64,000 bases of DNA from Gracilariopsis chorda (Eukaryota > Rhodophyta > Florideophyceae > Gracilariales > Gracilariaceae): the NCBI GenBank assembly GCA_003194525.1, contig NBIV01000224.1:56944-120943 (forward strand), in the 5' to 3' direction. The notes beneath the pieces are model-generated. The model saw only the letters and a program-made list of their open reading frames with translations. It was not told the DNA's origin and ran no database searches. Below, in pieces: positions 21,352-32,170 of this stretch (position 1 is its first letter; each line of letters starts with the position of its first letter). The translations under genes and the position numbers were made by a program.

Positions 21352-21364
21352 TCTCCCCCTCCTT
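21352..21364 (-). promoter_or_regulatory. Polypurine tract of chromovirus
   Basis: On the minus strand reads AAGGAGGGGGAGA immediately before the 3' LTR (TGTGGAGC). This is the expected position and composition for plus-strand DNA priming. Confidence 0.85.
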
Positions 21365-21410
21365 AAGCAAGGAAGCCACACCGCGAAGTGGGAATTGAAC
21401 GCGTATAAAT

Positions 21411-23237
21411 ATGCCGACCCCCAACTTGGGCACTCCCGACATCCGGGTTGTGCCAGCGCGCAGTACATCTTCCTCGTCTTCCGAGCATCTTCCGCCTGCG
21501 GACGCATATACTTCGAATACGACATCTCCTGTCCCAGGAATGCAGCCTTTCCATACCAATCCCATGGGGAGTTCTTCCTCACAAGCGCCTCTGACCAACG
21601 ACCCGTCCGGGTTTCCCTCAAATCCTCTCCCGAGTTCGAGTGTTTCTGCCGTTCCACAGTTGGATATCGAAGCCGTCGCGTGGAATTCCGAAGAAGCGAT
21701 GCCGCTAACAGCAAACCTGCGAGGGTGGATTTCGAAGGGATCGCTCGAAGCGAGAACTCCAGGTTCGGATCCACTCATTTACTCACGAGCCCCTTGGTTT
21801 CATCCTACCGTGGTGCGGGATACTGAACTGATCGATTCCTACGTCGAGGATTGCATGCTCCCAGCCGGGATTCCGCGTCCACTTGTGGAGTCCAGCGACT
21901 GGCAGGCCCGCATTGTGGTTGAACCGCAAGACATTGTCCGACGCCGCGGAGAGAGTTTGGATGCCGCTCGCGCATCAATGACGCGCCTCGCGTACATGCG
22001 CGTGAACCGGACTCGAAATGAGCACCCTATCTCTCCGGGGTTCCAGTACGATGTACCGTATTACCGAACTTTCGGTGAAGTCTCTTACGGAGAATCGTTG
22101 TCGACCTTCCCTGCAGGAAGCTTCCGAGGTTCCGGACTCACCATTATGCGTGATATGCTCCTGTGGAGTCGTCCCCTGATTAGGGCAGAGTTCCGGTACA
22201 TACCGCATTCACCGGTGCAGCGGGACTTCGAGCGCGTCGTTCGCTATGAGCGAAAAGCACGTTCCCGTTTCGGGTTGCTAGTTCCGTATAAACATGTGGA
22301 AGCCGAAGGGCTCCGTCCCCAGACGCGGACCTCCTGCTTTTCTCCGTTACCAATTTGGTGGTCAAGAGTTGAAGTACCCCGTGGATGTTACGCCGAGCTT
22401 CCCCCATGCATATAATACATAGCGTCTCGCTTGGTTAACGATCCACAGTCTGGATACTGGTCCCTCGTCGCAGCTGAGTGGGCAGCCCGTGTAGCGGTAC
22501 ATCTCCTTCTGGATGCGTATCGGCATTGCCGAGTTTAGTACATTCCACCGTTCCTTCGGTCTGTTATCCGTCACCTGGATTTTACTGTCCCATTGGGATC
22601 GGAGGCGAATGCCCAGGAAGCCCTTTCCATTGTGGATCTCATCGATAAGATCAACTGGGAGTTGGTCCCATGGACTTATCAACCCGAGGGGGTAGGATAC
22701 GCCACGGGCGTGGATCGTTCACCAGGTCGCAGACATCCCAGAGCTGGGAACTTCGTGTATTATGACCCCTGGGAGGGTGTCGTCGTCTCTCAAGCCCATG
22801 CCTTGGGTATGTTGACCCAACCGATTTCAGTTCCCATCGGCCACCCGCGAGGGTTCGTCTTGCACGACGAGTATCAGCCCCCTGTGGATTGGGACGATCC
22901 GACTGTGACGGAAGGGCCTTCAGCACCCGCTGGGTCATCCAATCTGCTTGTGGCGGCACCTCTCGCTGAAGTTAACGTTAACGGGGCCGACACAACACCT
23001 GCGGCAGGTCCTCAAGCTCCATCGGGATTGAACGTTCGCACGCACCCGGGTCCGGGAATTACGCCTCACGCTGCGGCGGTTCGACAGACCTTGCAAAGGT
23101 TCGGGGTGCCACTTCCTCCGGCGATGACGGATATCGACCAGATGCTGGCATTTGCTAGCAACTTCGGCGTGGGGTCAAACAATCCGCCCAGCAAAGCGGG
23201 AGCCTCATCAGGAGCCGGACCCAGTACGGGTGGTTGA
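21411..23237 (+). pseudogene. Antisense accessory frame inside chromovirus
   Basis: Opposite in strand to gag-pol and placed between pol and the 3' LTR. 21411-22415 (334 codons) and 22593-23237 (214 codons) are in the same frame. The interval between also reads as protein in that frame (RLVNDPQSGYWSLVAAEWAA) with one further stop. Just before 22415 an alternative frame looks better (RYQFGGQELKYPVDVTPSF), so two compensating shifts are likely. The inferred protein is about 600 residues. It has a Ser/Pro-rich N-terminus, a central folded-looking region with many Arg, Tyr and Trp (DSYVEDCMLPAGIPRPLVES, YDVPYYRTFGEVSYGES), and a Gly/Pro/Ala-rich C-terminus. No known domain was recognised. Antisense extra frames are documented in some plant LTR elements (maize Grande gene 23), so this is a recognised class with unknown function. 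Confidence 0.6.
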
Positions 23238-23417
23238 CCCACTGATGGGAGTGACCATCCCTCCATTGCCGTGGTTAGGTAGCCTTAGAACAGGCTTCTG
23301 ACACAGTAAACCAGCTAGTGGTACTTCTTCAATTCATTTTCTTATCTTCTGAGATCTTCTTCTTCACTTCATTCTTCCTTTCCCAGGATCCAGTTTCTTC
23401 AGTTTCCTTGCTTCTAT

Positions 23418-23515
23418 AACCGTTTCTGGTATGATTCTTCTAAACCGTTCCCGGTATTGTACTTCGTAACTGTTTCCGGTTTGTTATTCTGAACCGTTTC
23501 TGGTATATCCCCTAT
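23418..23515. repeat. Four-unit, 25-bp minisatellite inside chromovirus
   Basis: Units start at 23418, 23443, 23468 and 23492 with the core AACCGTTTCTGGTAT or close variants. The repeat lies between the 3' end of the antisense frame and the chromodomain end of pol. Confidence 0.75.
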
Positions 23516-23599
23516 TGTATCCTCTTCCAATATGGGTCACACTCGTGAGAGTTTGCCCGAGAACGACCAGCGTGGTCATGTAGCAATTCCGGATTCGGA

Positions 23600-24442
23600 C
23601 TAGCCTACTAATACATCATCCAGATTTGGAGGGAGAGCCAACCGTACCTTTCGGTGATATGATATGATCTTAGACGTAGGTAGGTGTTTGACTGGCTCTA
23701 ACGTATCCTCCTCGGGGGAGTATCCGTACCAACGGACTTGATAAAACCACTCACCCTCCGGGGTAACTTCATGACGCACAATGCGTTCGACCACGAACTC
23801 CATGTGGTACACATCCAATTTGGAACGTTCCTGTGCCATCCCTATCGACGGGAATTGAGCGAAAACCACTGTGGTTAGTTTCGAAATGCCTGGCAACAAG
23901 GTTCCGGTCTCGGAAGTACGTCGTTCACCACGGTGATACTGTAGCGTCCATCGTGACGGAGAAGGCGTAATTTCCGTCAGCGGACCGCAAACTTCACCCA
24001 AGTGGGTTCATTCGAAAGGTTTCACTCTCCTGAGTCCAGGGAGCATTGTCTTTTTCGTGACAGGGTCCAAACCGATGAACGGTAGCTTCAGCAATTCATG
24101 CGATGAACCGCATCGGCGGGAAGACCGTTCTGACGGTGGTGCACCCTTTCTGGCACTCCCTGAACCAGGGCGCCGGATCGCCTGTCCACGCGGAATTTTC
24201 CAAAAACCCGATTGGCCGCAAGGTTCGCATACGCGCCACACGTTTTGGCACGCGCCCGACTAGGGTAGCCCGCTCCCGAAGGGGAGCCACGGAGCGCCAT
24301 CCATTTCGCAAACGTGAGCGCACGCCACGGCGTTATGACGTAATGCGCACCTCAGCGGGTCCTTGACGGTCCATTCTCTACCAATCATGGTGTCGTATTT
24401 CCTTCGGAGTATTCTCACTCCCAGTTCCAGACGTCGCTCCAA
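23600..24442 (-). pseudogene. Chromodomain tail of chromovirus integrase
   Basis: In a different frame from the integrase core, 24442-24260, 24241-24008 and 24001-23600 form one reading interrupted by stops. The last part contains FVVERIVRHEVTPEGEWFYQ followed by VRWYGYSPEEDTLEPVKHL. This matches the chromodomain pattern of an aromatic cage strand, then W-x-GY, then an acidic TxEP helix start. In chromoviruses this domain tethers the integrase to modified histones and steers insertion. It places the element in the chromovirus branch of Ty3/Gypsy. A frameshift near 24440 separates it from the integrase. Confidence 0.8.
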
Positions 24443-27400
24443 GTTGGATCCCTTTCTTCGCCAGCGAGTTCTCCCGTGTGCGGGTCGGCAGATACTACCC
24501 GATTCGGGTCTTTGGAAACCGTCTTCGGTGATGCAGCATCCTGACTGCTATTGCGAGGAGCCTCACTTGGCAGGGTACCAGGTTGGTTCGTTTCGTCCTT
24601 CTTTTCATCATCCTTTGCAGGACTGTGTTTCTGTTTTCTGACGTTGTTCCTAACTGGTTGCACGGTGCCATCGCTTAATTCACGACTTTGCAACGACCTC
24701 CCAGTCGGGACAACTGTATCTTCGGGAGGAGCATTACCATTCGTGGTTGCAGCAGGCGATGCCGAAACCGAAACGGTATTCACCTCTCCCTCCTTAGGCG
24801 GAGCCATGGGGGTGCTAACAGCCTCCCGTGGGTGCATAACTCTCTGAGAGTCTATTTGCCGAACCCGTTCGGGGTATAGCGGGTCATCGTTTCCATTATT
24901 GGAAGTGGGGCGTGGTAGATCGGTTAACCCTGGATCTGGATGCGGAAGAATTGCCGGACGCGGCTGTTCATTACCAGATGGCTGGTCAACCGTGTCAGCA
25001 CCCGCTGGAAGGGTCGTCGGTGAGCTCAACACTTCCAGATTTGGATTGGGGGCCCGAGTAACGCGGTCGCGTGATATCCTCTCGTGCTGGGAGTTAATGT
25101 CCAACACTACAGTGTCTTTCTCGACTGATATCACCCGATAGGGTCCGTCCACGATTGGGGAATGCTTGTGGCGAGGTTCCTTTTGAGGATTATAATATTC
25201 CTTTCGAAGGAACACGAACTCATTCGACCGCAATTCCGATAAAGTTCTACGCAGTTTGCTGTCGAAGTTACGCTTGTAAGCGTTTTGGGCTTTCGCCATA
25301 GCTTCCCGTGCAGCCGGAACCATATTCGCTAACCATCCTATCCAGTCATCGCGATACAGACCCGGCAAAGGGTACGTAGTCAGTGTTGGCTGTGCCTCGA
25401 TAGACACCGGAGGCGGTATCCGCGACAGTACCAGTTCGAATGGTGATAAGGATGTAACACTGTGTACTTGGGTATTGTACGCATATGTTATTGCGTCCGT
25501 GTACAAGTCCCAGTCCTTGGGGTGATCCGCAATGTAAGACCGTAATGCGTTAAGCATCGTCCGGTTAAACCACTCTACCTATTCATTACCCTGAGAGTGG
25601 TACGTTGTTACAAAAAGATTCCTGATATCCAGGATACGACAGACGTCCTGAAAGAACTTCGACGTGAATTGAGATGCTTTATCGGAAAGTAACTGAACCG
25701 GTCGTCCGTAAACGAAGACCTAGTGGGTGACATAGGCTTGCGCCACCACGCTGGCCCTAATCCATTTAAGCGGAACTGTTCGGCCCAATTTAGAGAACCG
25801 GTCGGTTATTACTAATAGGTATCGGTTCCCACGGGGAGTTCTTATCAGTTCTCCGAGGAGATCGATTGCAACAAATTTCAAGGGAGCCCTGGCCGGGAAA
25901 AGCGTTAACTCTTTCAATTACTTGCGCAGTTTGACGTCATTCTTTGCACATCCTGTACAAAAACGACGAACCCCATAGCAGTCGAAGGCCATACCGGGCC
26001 AGTAGAAGTCCCTTCTCAGTGTGAGATACAGTTTCCTTCCACCAGGATGGGCGCCAATCTTCACGTAATGTGACAAATGAAGAACTCGCTGCTGTAGCGA
26101 ATGAGGCACCACAATCTGTGGGTTCGAGTTAACAAACCTGACAAGGTAGCCTTGATCGTTAATCGAAAACGGTATCTCACATCCTCCATTGAGGCGAGCG
26201 CGGATCTGAGTGCAAAACGGGTCAGTCTGCTGTTCACGTATCAACTCCTCGGGAGTAATGGGTATAAAAGAACCAGTAGGCGGTTCCATCTTTCTCGTGA
26301 CGAAAAGTTTGTCACATATATCATCCGTAAGGATTTCGGCTCCATCATCCAAGTCTTCAACCATAAAGCATGGTATGTCCAAATCCGTAGTCAGCTCTGC
26401 TTCTGCATTTGTTCCCAGACGGGATAGAGCATCCGCTTGGGTATTGAGGGTTCCTTTCTTATACAGGACATCAAAATCAAATTCCGAGAGTCGGAGACGC
26501 CATCGCATCAGCCGGCCCAACGGTTCGGTAATTTCCATAAGTCAACGAAGGCAGGAATGATCTGTATACACCTTAAAGTGGGTTCCCATCAAATATGGTC
26601 GTAGAGTGGACAGTGCCCATACAACGGCGAGACACTCCTTTTCCGAAACGGAATAGTTACGCTCGTGCGTGTTCAGGGATCGTGACCAGAACCCGATGGG
26701 GTGTCTTTCACCCTCTGCATTGGTCTGAAACAACGCACAACCAACTTGGTTAGCACTAGCGTCAGTATCCACTTCATAGGGAAGACCCGAATTCTGTAAA
26801 GCCAAAATCGGTGGAGACGTTACAGCGTTCCCCAGTTCCGCGAAAGCGGACGACTCAGCGTCTTCAAAAGGTACCAGTTTGGTTGGTTGTCCCTGCGTAA
26901 GTAACCTATTCAGGGGGGTAGCAATATCCGCAAAGTTCGGAACGAAACATCGGTACACGTTACACAATCCTAGGAAGGAACGCAACTCAGTTTGAGTAGT
27001 TGGGTGCTTCGCTTCCTTCAAGGATTTGACTCTCACTTCATCGAATGAAAGCTTTCCGGGACGGATGATATGACCCAGATTTTCACCGATTAGGTAAAGA
27101 ACTCACACTTCTTGAGTTTTAGTGTGATTCCCGCATCGCATAGTACCGTCACTACTTCTCAAACATGGGATAAGTGCTCATCCAAGTTATTGGAGAAAAC
27201 GATTATGTCGTCAAGGTAGACAAGACATGTTTTCCATTTGAATGGAGCTAGCATTATGTGAATCGCCCTTTGAAAGGTAGCGGGAGCGTTGGTGAGCCCA
27301 AAGGGCATTCTTCGGAATCGGAACAGTCCTTGATGACATACGAAAGCCGTCTTATCCCGGTCCTCTTTCCTGACAGGAACTTGCCAATAACCCCAATTTG

Positions 27401-29078
27401 CATCAAGGGTAGTGAACATATTAGCATCACCAAGGGAGTCGAAACATTCATCCATTCGTGGAATTGGGTAAACGTCCTTAACCGTGACCGAATTGAGACG
27501 CCGGTAGTCAATACAAAAGCGCCACGATCCATCCGGTTTCGGAGCTAGCACGACTGGCGACGCCCAAGTGGACTGAGCAGGCTCAATGACGCCAGCGCGT
27601 AACATCTTCTCGACTTGAGATTTCTCCTCATCCCGTGCTTTCGGGCCAGCACTAGAAGGGTGTTGTGAAACAGGCCGAGCATTCGGAAGGAGATCGATGC
27701 GGTGCTCTGTAATTCCTATCTTTCCCAAGGAACCATCCCACATGGGAGTGAATTCTTTCAGTATGCCCCTGAGCTTCTCCCGATGGGATTCTGGGACATG
27801 AGTCAAGTCCAATTTTGCTAATTACTCAACAGGATCCTTCTGTTCTGTACCAGGTGGTAGCCTACCCTTCGAGGTTTCGAGGGGTGCGCTACCCGAATTC
27901 ACCTCGCGAGGTTGTTGTCCATTACCATCACCGAATTGAGCGGTCAATTGAGCGGTCTCCTATCCCTCCTTAAGGTTTGTTATCCCGAGAACCTCCGAGA
28001 AAGGTATCTTCGTCGGTATGACCGCTTGCGGGTGTGGAAAAACCGAACCCAGCACTTGGTTTTTGACTAACCACTGAGTAGTTGACCCAAAGTTAGCAAC
28101 AAGTACCCGAAAGGGTGTATCCAGTTCTACGGAAACAACACCATTCGCTAGAGCGAGCTGCTTCTGTTCATAGAGAGATGAAAGGGGTTGAACAACAAGC
28201 AAACCATGCTGCTTTGTAGTGACCGTTACCCACGCTTGGGTCTCCGGCTGAGTAGCAATAGATTTCGCTACGCGAAGCCTAGTAGAGGCTGTATCCGTGT
28301 TTGGAACTTCTTGAGCCACCGGTAGCGGTACGAGTTTCCGTGCAGCGGACTTCAAAGGCTTCAGAACAATGGGAACAGTGGAACCGTCTTCCAATTCAAT
28401 AGTCTTCATCCGAGGTCAGATTGCCTCGATAAATCGATTGCAAAAGTCACAACCGAATATGACCGGTGCTGCAAGTGCGTCACAGACGACAAAGTCTAAC
28501 TGAACCAATAAGGTGCCCAACCTCACACAGAGGGTAATGTTACCAACCGTACGAAACAAGTTGTTGTTGGCATCTGCGATATCCAATCCTGGACCATGCC
28601 GAATTCGTTCTCGCAGAGAAGGCGGTAGCAAATCCAACCGGATGAGATTCGGTGCAGCCCCTGTATCCAGGACAGACAAATGACGAACCATAAACTGGTT
28701 AGATATGCCCAAGTCGGCGTAAACTTTATATTTTCGCTTGGCCATAACTAGGACTCGATCCGGAATACGGCGGTTACGGGACCGTATCCACGGGCGACTT
28801 AAAACACCAAGGTGTTCAGAGTCCGCGTCGGAAGTAACCATATTCCTCGTGAGGATCTTGACCACAGGGGAGCGAAGCTGTGACGCTTCGGGCGTCTTCA
28901 ACTTCGGCTCAGAAGACGCCCCTTCCGTAGGGGAGACTCCCAAGTCTAGTTTTCGAAGTACGCTCCACCGCTGGCGGTGGGACTGCCCCTCCGGGGGAAA
29001 TGGATTGTTCCCCGTTCGCGGGTGTGAGACCTGAAACCTGTGAACCAAGGTGAGCTCGAAGTAGCTTCTGTTCCTCAT
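24415..29078 (-). pseudogene. pol: Chromovirus pol: protease, RT, RNase H, integrase
   Basis: Domains in order: aspartic protease (VLDTGAAPNLI, about 28650); reverse transcriptase from 27812 with SPVVLAPKPDGSWRFCIDYR, TTLDANWGYWQ, FGLTNAPATFQ and catalytic YLDD (about 27210); RNase H with YEVDTDASANQVG and TDHS; an integrase zinc finger (H-x-H, then RRFCTGCAK near 25950); integrase core with VAIDLLGE, LLSDKASQF and VEWFNRT. In-frame stops interrupt it at 28416, 27960, about 27829, 27159, about 26540, 25918, 25720 and about 25582. One indel near 27085 shifts the frame between RT and the thumb region. The gag frame overlaps the start of pol by about 170 bp in another frame, which suggests an ancestral gag-pol frameshift. 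Confidence 0.9.
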
Positions 29079-31011
29079 AGGATCGACTCTGCACTCGTGC
29101 TTTCTGTTCAGCAGTCAAGGCTTCGTACTGCGCGATAATTTTCGAACCCTCCCGAAGTGGGAATGTACAGTCCGGTGCTTTATGACCTGAGAGGTAACAT
29201 AAAAAGCAAATGAACTGTTCCGGAATCGGATGTAGACGTGTGTCCACACGGTGTGGATGAGGTTGATGCGGTGTTTGCGGTGTAGTGTCCCTCCATCCCG
29301 GTCGGGAAAAACGAGTAGCTGGATTAGCGTGAGCGATTGGAACTCTCGGTACCCCTCGAGGGTTGTTATACAAGCTCGGATCGACTTCCGTGGTTGGAAC
29401 TGAAGTTGACGGCAGTTGAGACGTACCGAACGATTCGGGATTGCTTCCAAGGAAGTGGATGCCATCTTGCCCACCATGACTGGTAGTAACCCGTAGCAGG
29501 GACGAAGACGAGTCCGAACCATCGGCGAGGAGTGCTCTTGTTGTCCGAGATTTCAGATTCTTCCGTGCTCGGAACGTATCGCCTTCCGCCTGAGCGTAGT
29601 GGACCAAATCCATGTACTGCGCCTTGCGGTTCTCCTCCCGATATCGGGCAACCAAAGCCCTAATCGAAGGATCTAAACCGTCAAAGAACATGGTACACTT
29701 CTCTTGATGAGAATGCACATTACCACATTGGTGAAACGCCTTATTCAAGCGAGTTGAATATTCCGTTTCGGACTCTGTCGGTCGTTGACGAGTGTCTCTC
29801 AAAGCGAGAATTGCAGCTTGAACCGCATTCGGTGTTGCGTATGACCTGAGGAGATAATGAACCGCTTCGGGCCAACACGTAACTCCTCCTTCCGAGGCCC
29901 TCGAGGATCCGCGGACGGATTGAAATTGATCTTCTGCAGAACCCTGCAGAAAGTAGGGTAGCGTGAAGTACGCTTGAGCTTCACTCATGCCCAGAATATC
30001 CACTTCGCGGACAAACCTAGCAAGGAAATCATGTACCGAAATTGGTTTGTCGCCCCTGAACTCCCTTTTGTGTAGGGTAGTACTTAGACGCTTGACAAAG
30101 TCCTTGACCTTGCCCGTTCCACGAGATGAACGTTCTGTAGACGTCTTCTTTAACCGGTAATAACGGTATGATAGCAATTTCCGATAGAGCGGATTTGTGG
30201 GTTTCAGCTCCTTGATTCCCAATTGTCGTCGATCCTTCACACGGGTATGTATATCCTTCTGTGTGGGCTGAGTTGCTTCCGAGCGAATAGCACGCTATTC
30301 GCGTCGTTTCGCTTTCTTTTCCGATTCAACGGATTCAGAAGACGAACTCGAAGACGAAGAATCAGAATCTGAGTCAGACAAATCCTGTTGGAGGTGAACT
30401 TCCTTCTTGGAGCGGTGATAATTCCGTTTCACGGAGCGGTGTTCAGACGTCTCCGGACGATCGGGTTTGGCCAGTTTGGCATCGACTTCCGCGTCCAGAC
30501 GGAAAATCTCTTCGAGATTAGCCAAACGGGCATCAAAACGGTCCGCTCGATTGCGGAATTCTTCCACAAATGTGTGATACTGCTGAACGAAGACCCCAGG
30601 GGCACCAAGACTTTCCAAAATGGAATTCAAATCCTGCCTCAGGACACCTATGTCTCCCGAAACATCCCGAACTCGGGCGTCATCCACCTTACGACGGAGT
30701 TCGGTGACCTCCTTAAGGAGCTCGACTTGGGCTGCGGTTGCGATGTCCACGCGAGTTTCCAAACGAAGGAGCTCAGCGGCATCAGACCGACTTCGGTTAG
30801 CCACGGACGGCGTTTCCACAACTGGAGTTTGACCGACGGTAGCAACCTCACAAAGTACTGAAGCAGCTGAAGGTGCCCTCCGAAGATCCGGATCAATTTC
30901 GATCTCATCACGGCCCTCGGGAACGGACATCCTCGATCTGGGGTTAGCCTGTTGAGCTGACCCAGCGGGGCGGGTAGAACCATTCCGAGTTCCAGGAGCG
31001 ATAGGTGCCAT
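28909..31011 (-). pseudogene. gag: Chromovirus gag
   Basis: The ATG at 31011 (MAPIAPGTRNGST) opens a frame with one TAG stop at 30297-30295 and otherwise continuous to 28909. The N-terminal 230 residues contain a coiled-coil-like heptad region (AAELLRLETRVDIATAAQVE) and end in a Ser/Asp/Glu/Lys tract. After the stop comes the capsid-like part (HDFLARFVREVDILGMSEAQ, YLLRSYATPNAVQAAILALR) and a nucleocapsid zinc knuckle CFLCYLSGHKAPDC (C-x2-C-x4-H-x4-C). Gag packages the element RNA in cytoplasmic particles. Confidence 0.88.
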
Positions 31012-31200
31012 ACTGTAACCTGACAACCGATATCGGTATTAACGATCCTGAGAGTTCCGGAAAACGAATAAGCAGACAAAAACTTCACAGAAGTGCAACA
31101 AAACTCAAGTGAGTATCCAGACCAAGAATGGTACAAAAATTAGAAACCCAGCAATGGGAACCAACCGAAACAACTCGAAAGAGTAGAATCCCAATTTCTA

Positions 31201-31213
31201 GGTCGGGAGACCA
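31201..31213 (-). promoter_or_regulatory. Candidate primer-binding site of chromovirus
   Basis: Two bases inside the 5' LTR the minus strand reads TGGTCTCCCGACC, beginning with the TGG complementary to a tRNA CCA end. The primer tRNA was not identified. Confidence 0.6.
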
Positions 31214-31215
31214 CT

Positions 31216-32165
31216 TGTAGAGAAAAACCCGGTGACGGGAGATGCACCTTCAAGTTGTTCGAGACCTCGCTCCCTTTGGGGATGGTGTCTCAGTGGTGAG
31301 CCCTCTGCGCCACGTACGAGTTGGCGTGTAAGACCAAAGTGGTTCTGGGTATACCTGCAGAGGTTCGGCAATGGCCCAGAAAATGGGGTGTGTCTCTAGG
31401 AGTGGGTCACAGGAGAGTTTTGAGCAGGGGATCCTGCGAAGGAGAAAGGGGGCCCTAAAAGGGAAGAGAAACACGAGTCGAACCGGCGACGGGGCGTGCA
31501 CACAGCGGCAACAGACCCGGAGACGGGAGCGAATCCACACAGGCGGTATGGGTGTTTCCCAAGGGAAAGTGGCGATACACACCACGAGAATGAACCCGAT
31601 ACGGGGCGGAGTCCAAGACTGACAGTGGAATAGATAACAATACTGAACACGGTGATACTGTAACAGTAGTGACGCCTGAGTGTTCCCAAGGGGATAGTAG
31701 GCGGAATCCACTCGTGGATACTCTCCGCAAGGAGTCGTAATCCTTACGATGGCCTATCGTACCAGAGCCTTCCTCTGCAAAGAGTATTTCTCGAACGAGA
31801 ACCAAGGTTGCGATTTACTGGTGAAGCTCACGGCGGAGCCGCCATTACCTAAGTAGGTTTCACGACAATAAACTGAACTAATTAACTAATTTGGTGCACA
31901 CCTCTCGAGGTCCATACACGTGGAGTTCCCACCATCTGGGCCACAAGTTGTGCCAACCGTTAAACTAACCATCCAAAATTGGAACCGTACCATCTGTCAT
32001 CAGAGCTAAACTATGCCACCTGTCCAGGTTTGCCATTGCACTCAGGTGCTCTTGCCACGTCCCGAGAGGGATCAATTTCATAACTGGGGTATTACATCAC
32101 TCCGGTCACGGACCTTTCCCATGAATGGGAGTCTTTCCTCACTAACGCGAAAGCGTTGCTCCACA
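31216..32165 (-). repeat. 5' LTR of chromovirus
   Basis: 950 bp, paired with 20402-21351, bounded outside by TAGAC at 32166-32170. Confidence 0.93.
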
Positions 32166-32170
32166 TAGAC

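Larger units (their letters stand above)
20402..32165 (-). mobile_element. Ty3/Gypsy chromovirus, complete but inactivated
   Basis: 11,764 bp, with two 950-bp LTRs (31216-32165 upstream, 20402-21351 downstream for this minus-strand element) and TAGAC target duplications at 20397-20401 and 32166-32170. By eye the LTRs differ at about 20-25 positions (about 2.5%). Order on the minus strand: 5' LTR, primer-binding site, gag, protease, RT, RNase H, integrase, chromodomain, a long antisense frame, polypurine tract, 3' LTR. Around ten in-frame stops and two or three frameshifts make it non-autonomous. It inserted upstream of the second copy of the SIM-protein gene, splitting sequence that is contiguous at 15.2 kb. 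Confidence 0.95.

Noticed and set aside
23400-23520. Possible CRISPR-like array
   Set aside because: Four 25-bp units in direct tandem without unique spacers, inside a eukaryotic retroelement; this is a minisatellite.
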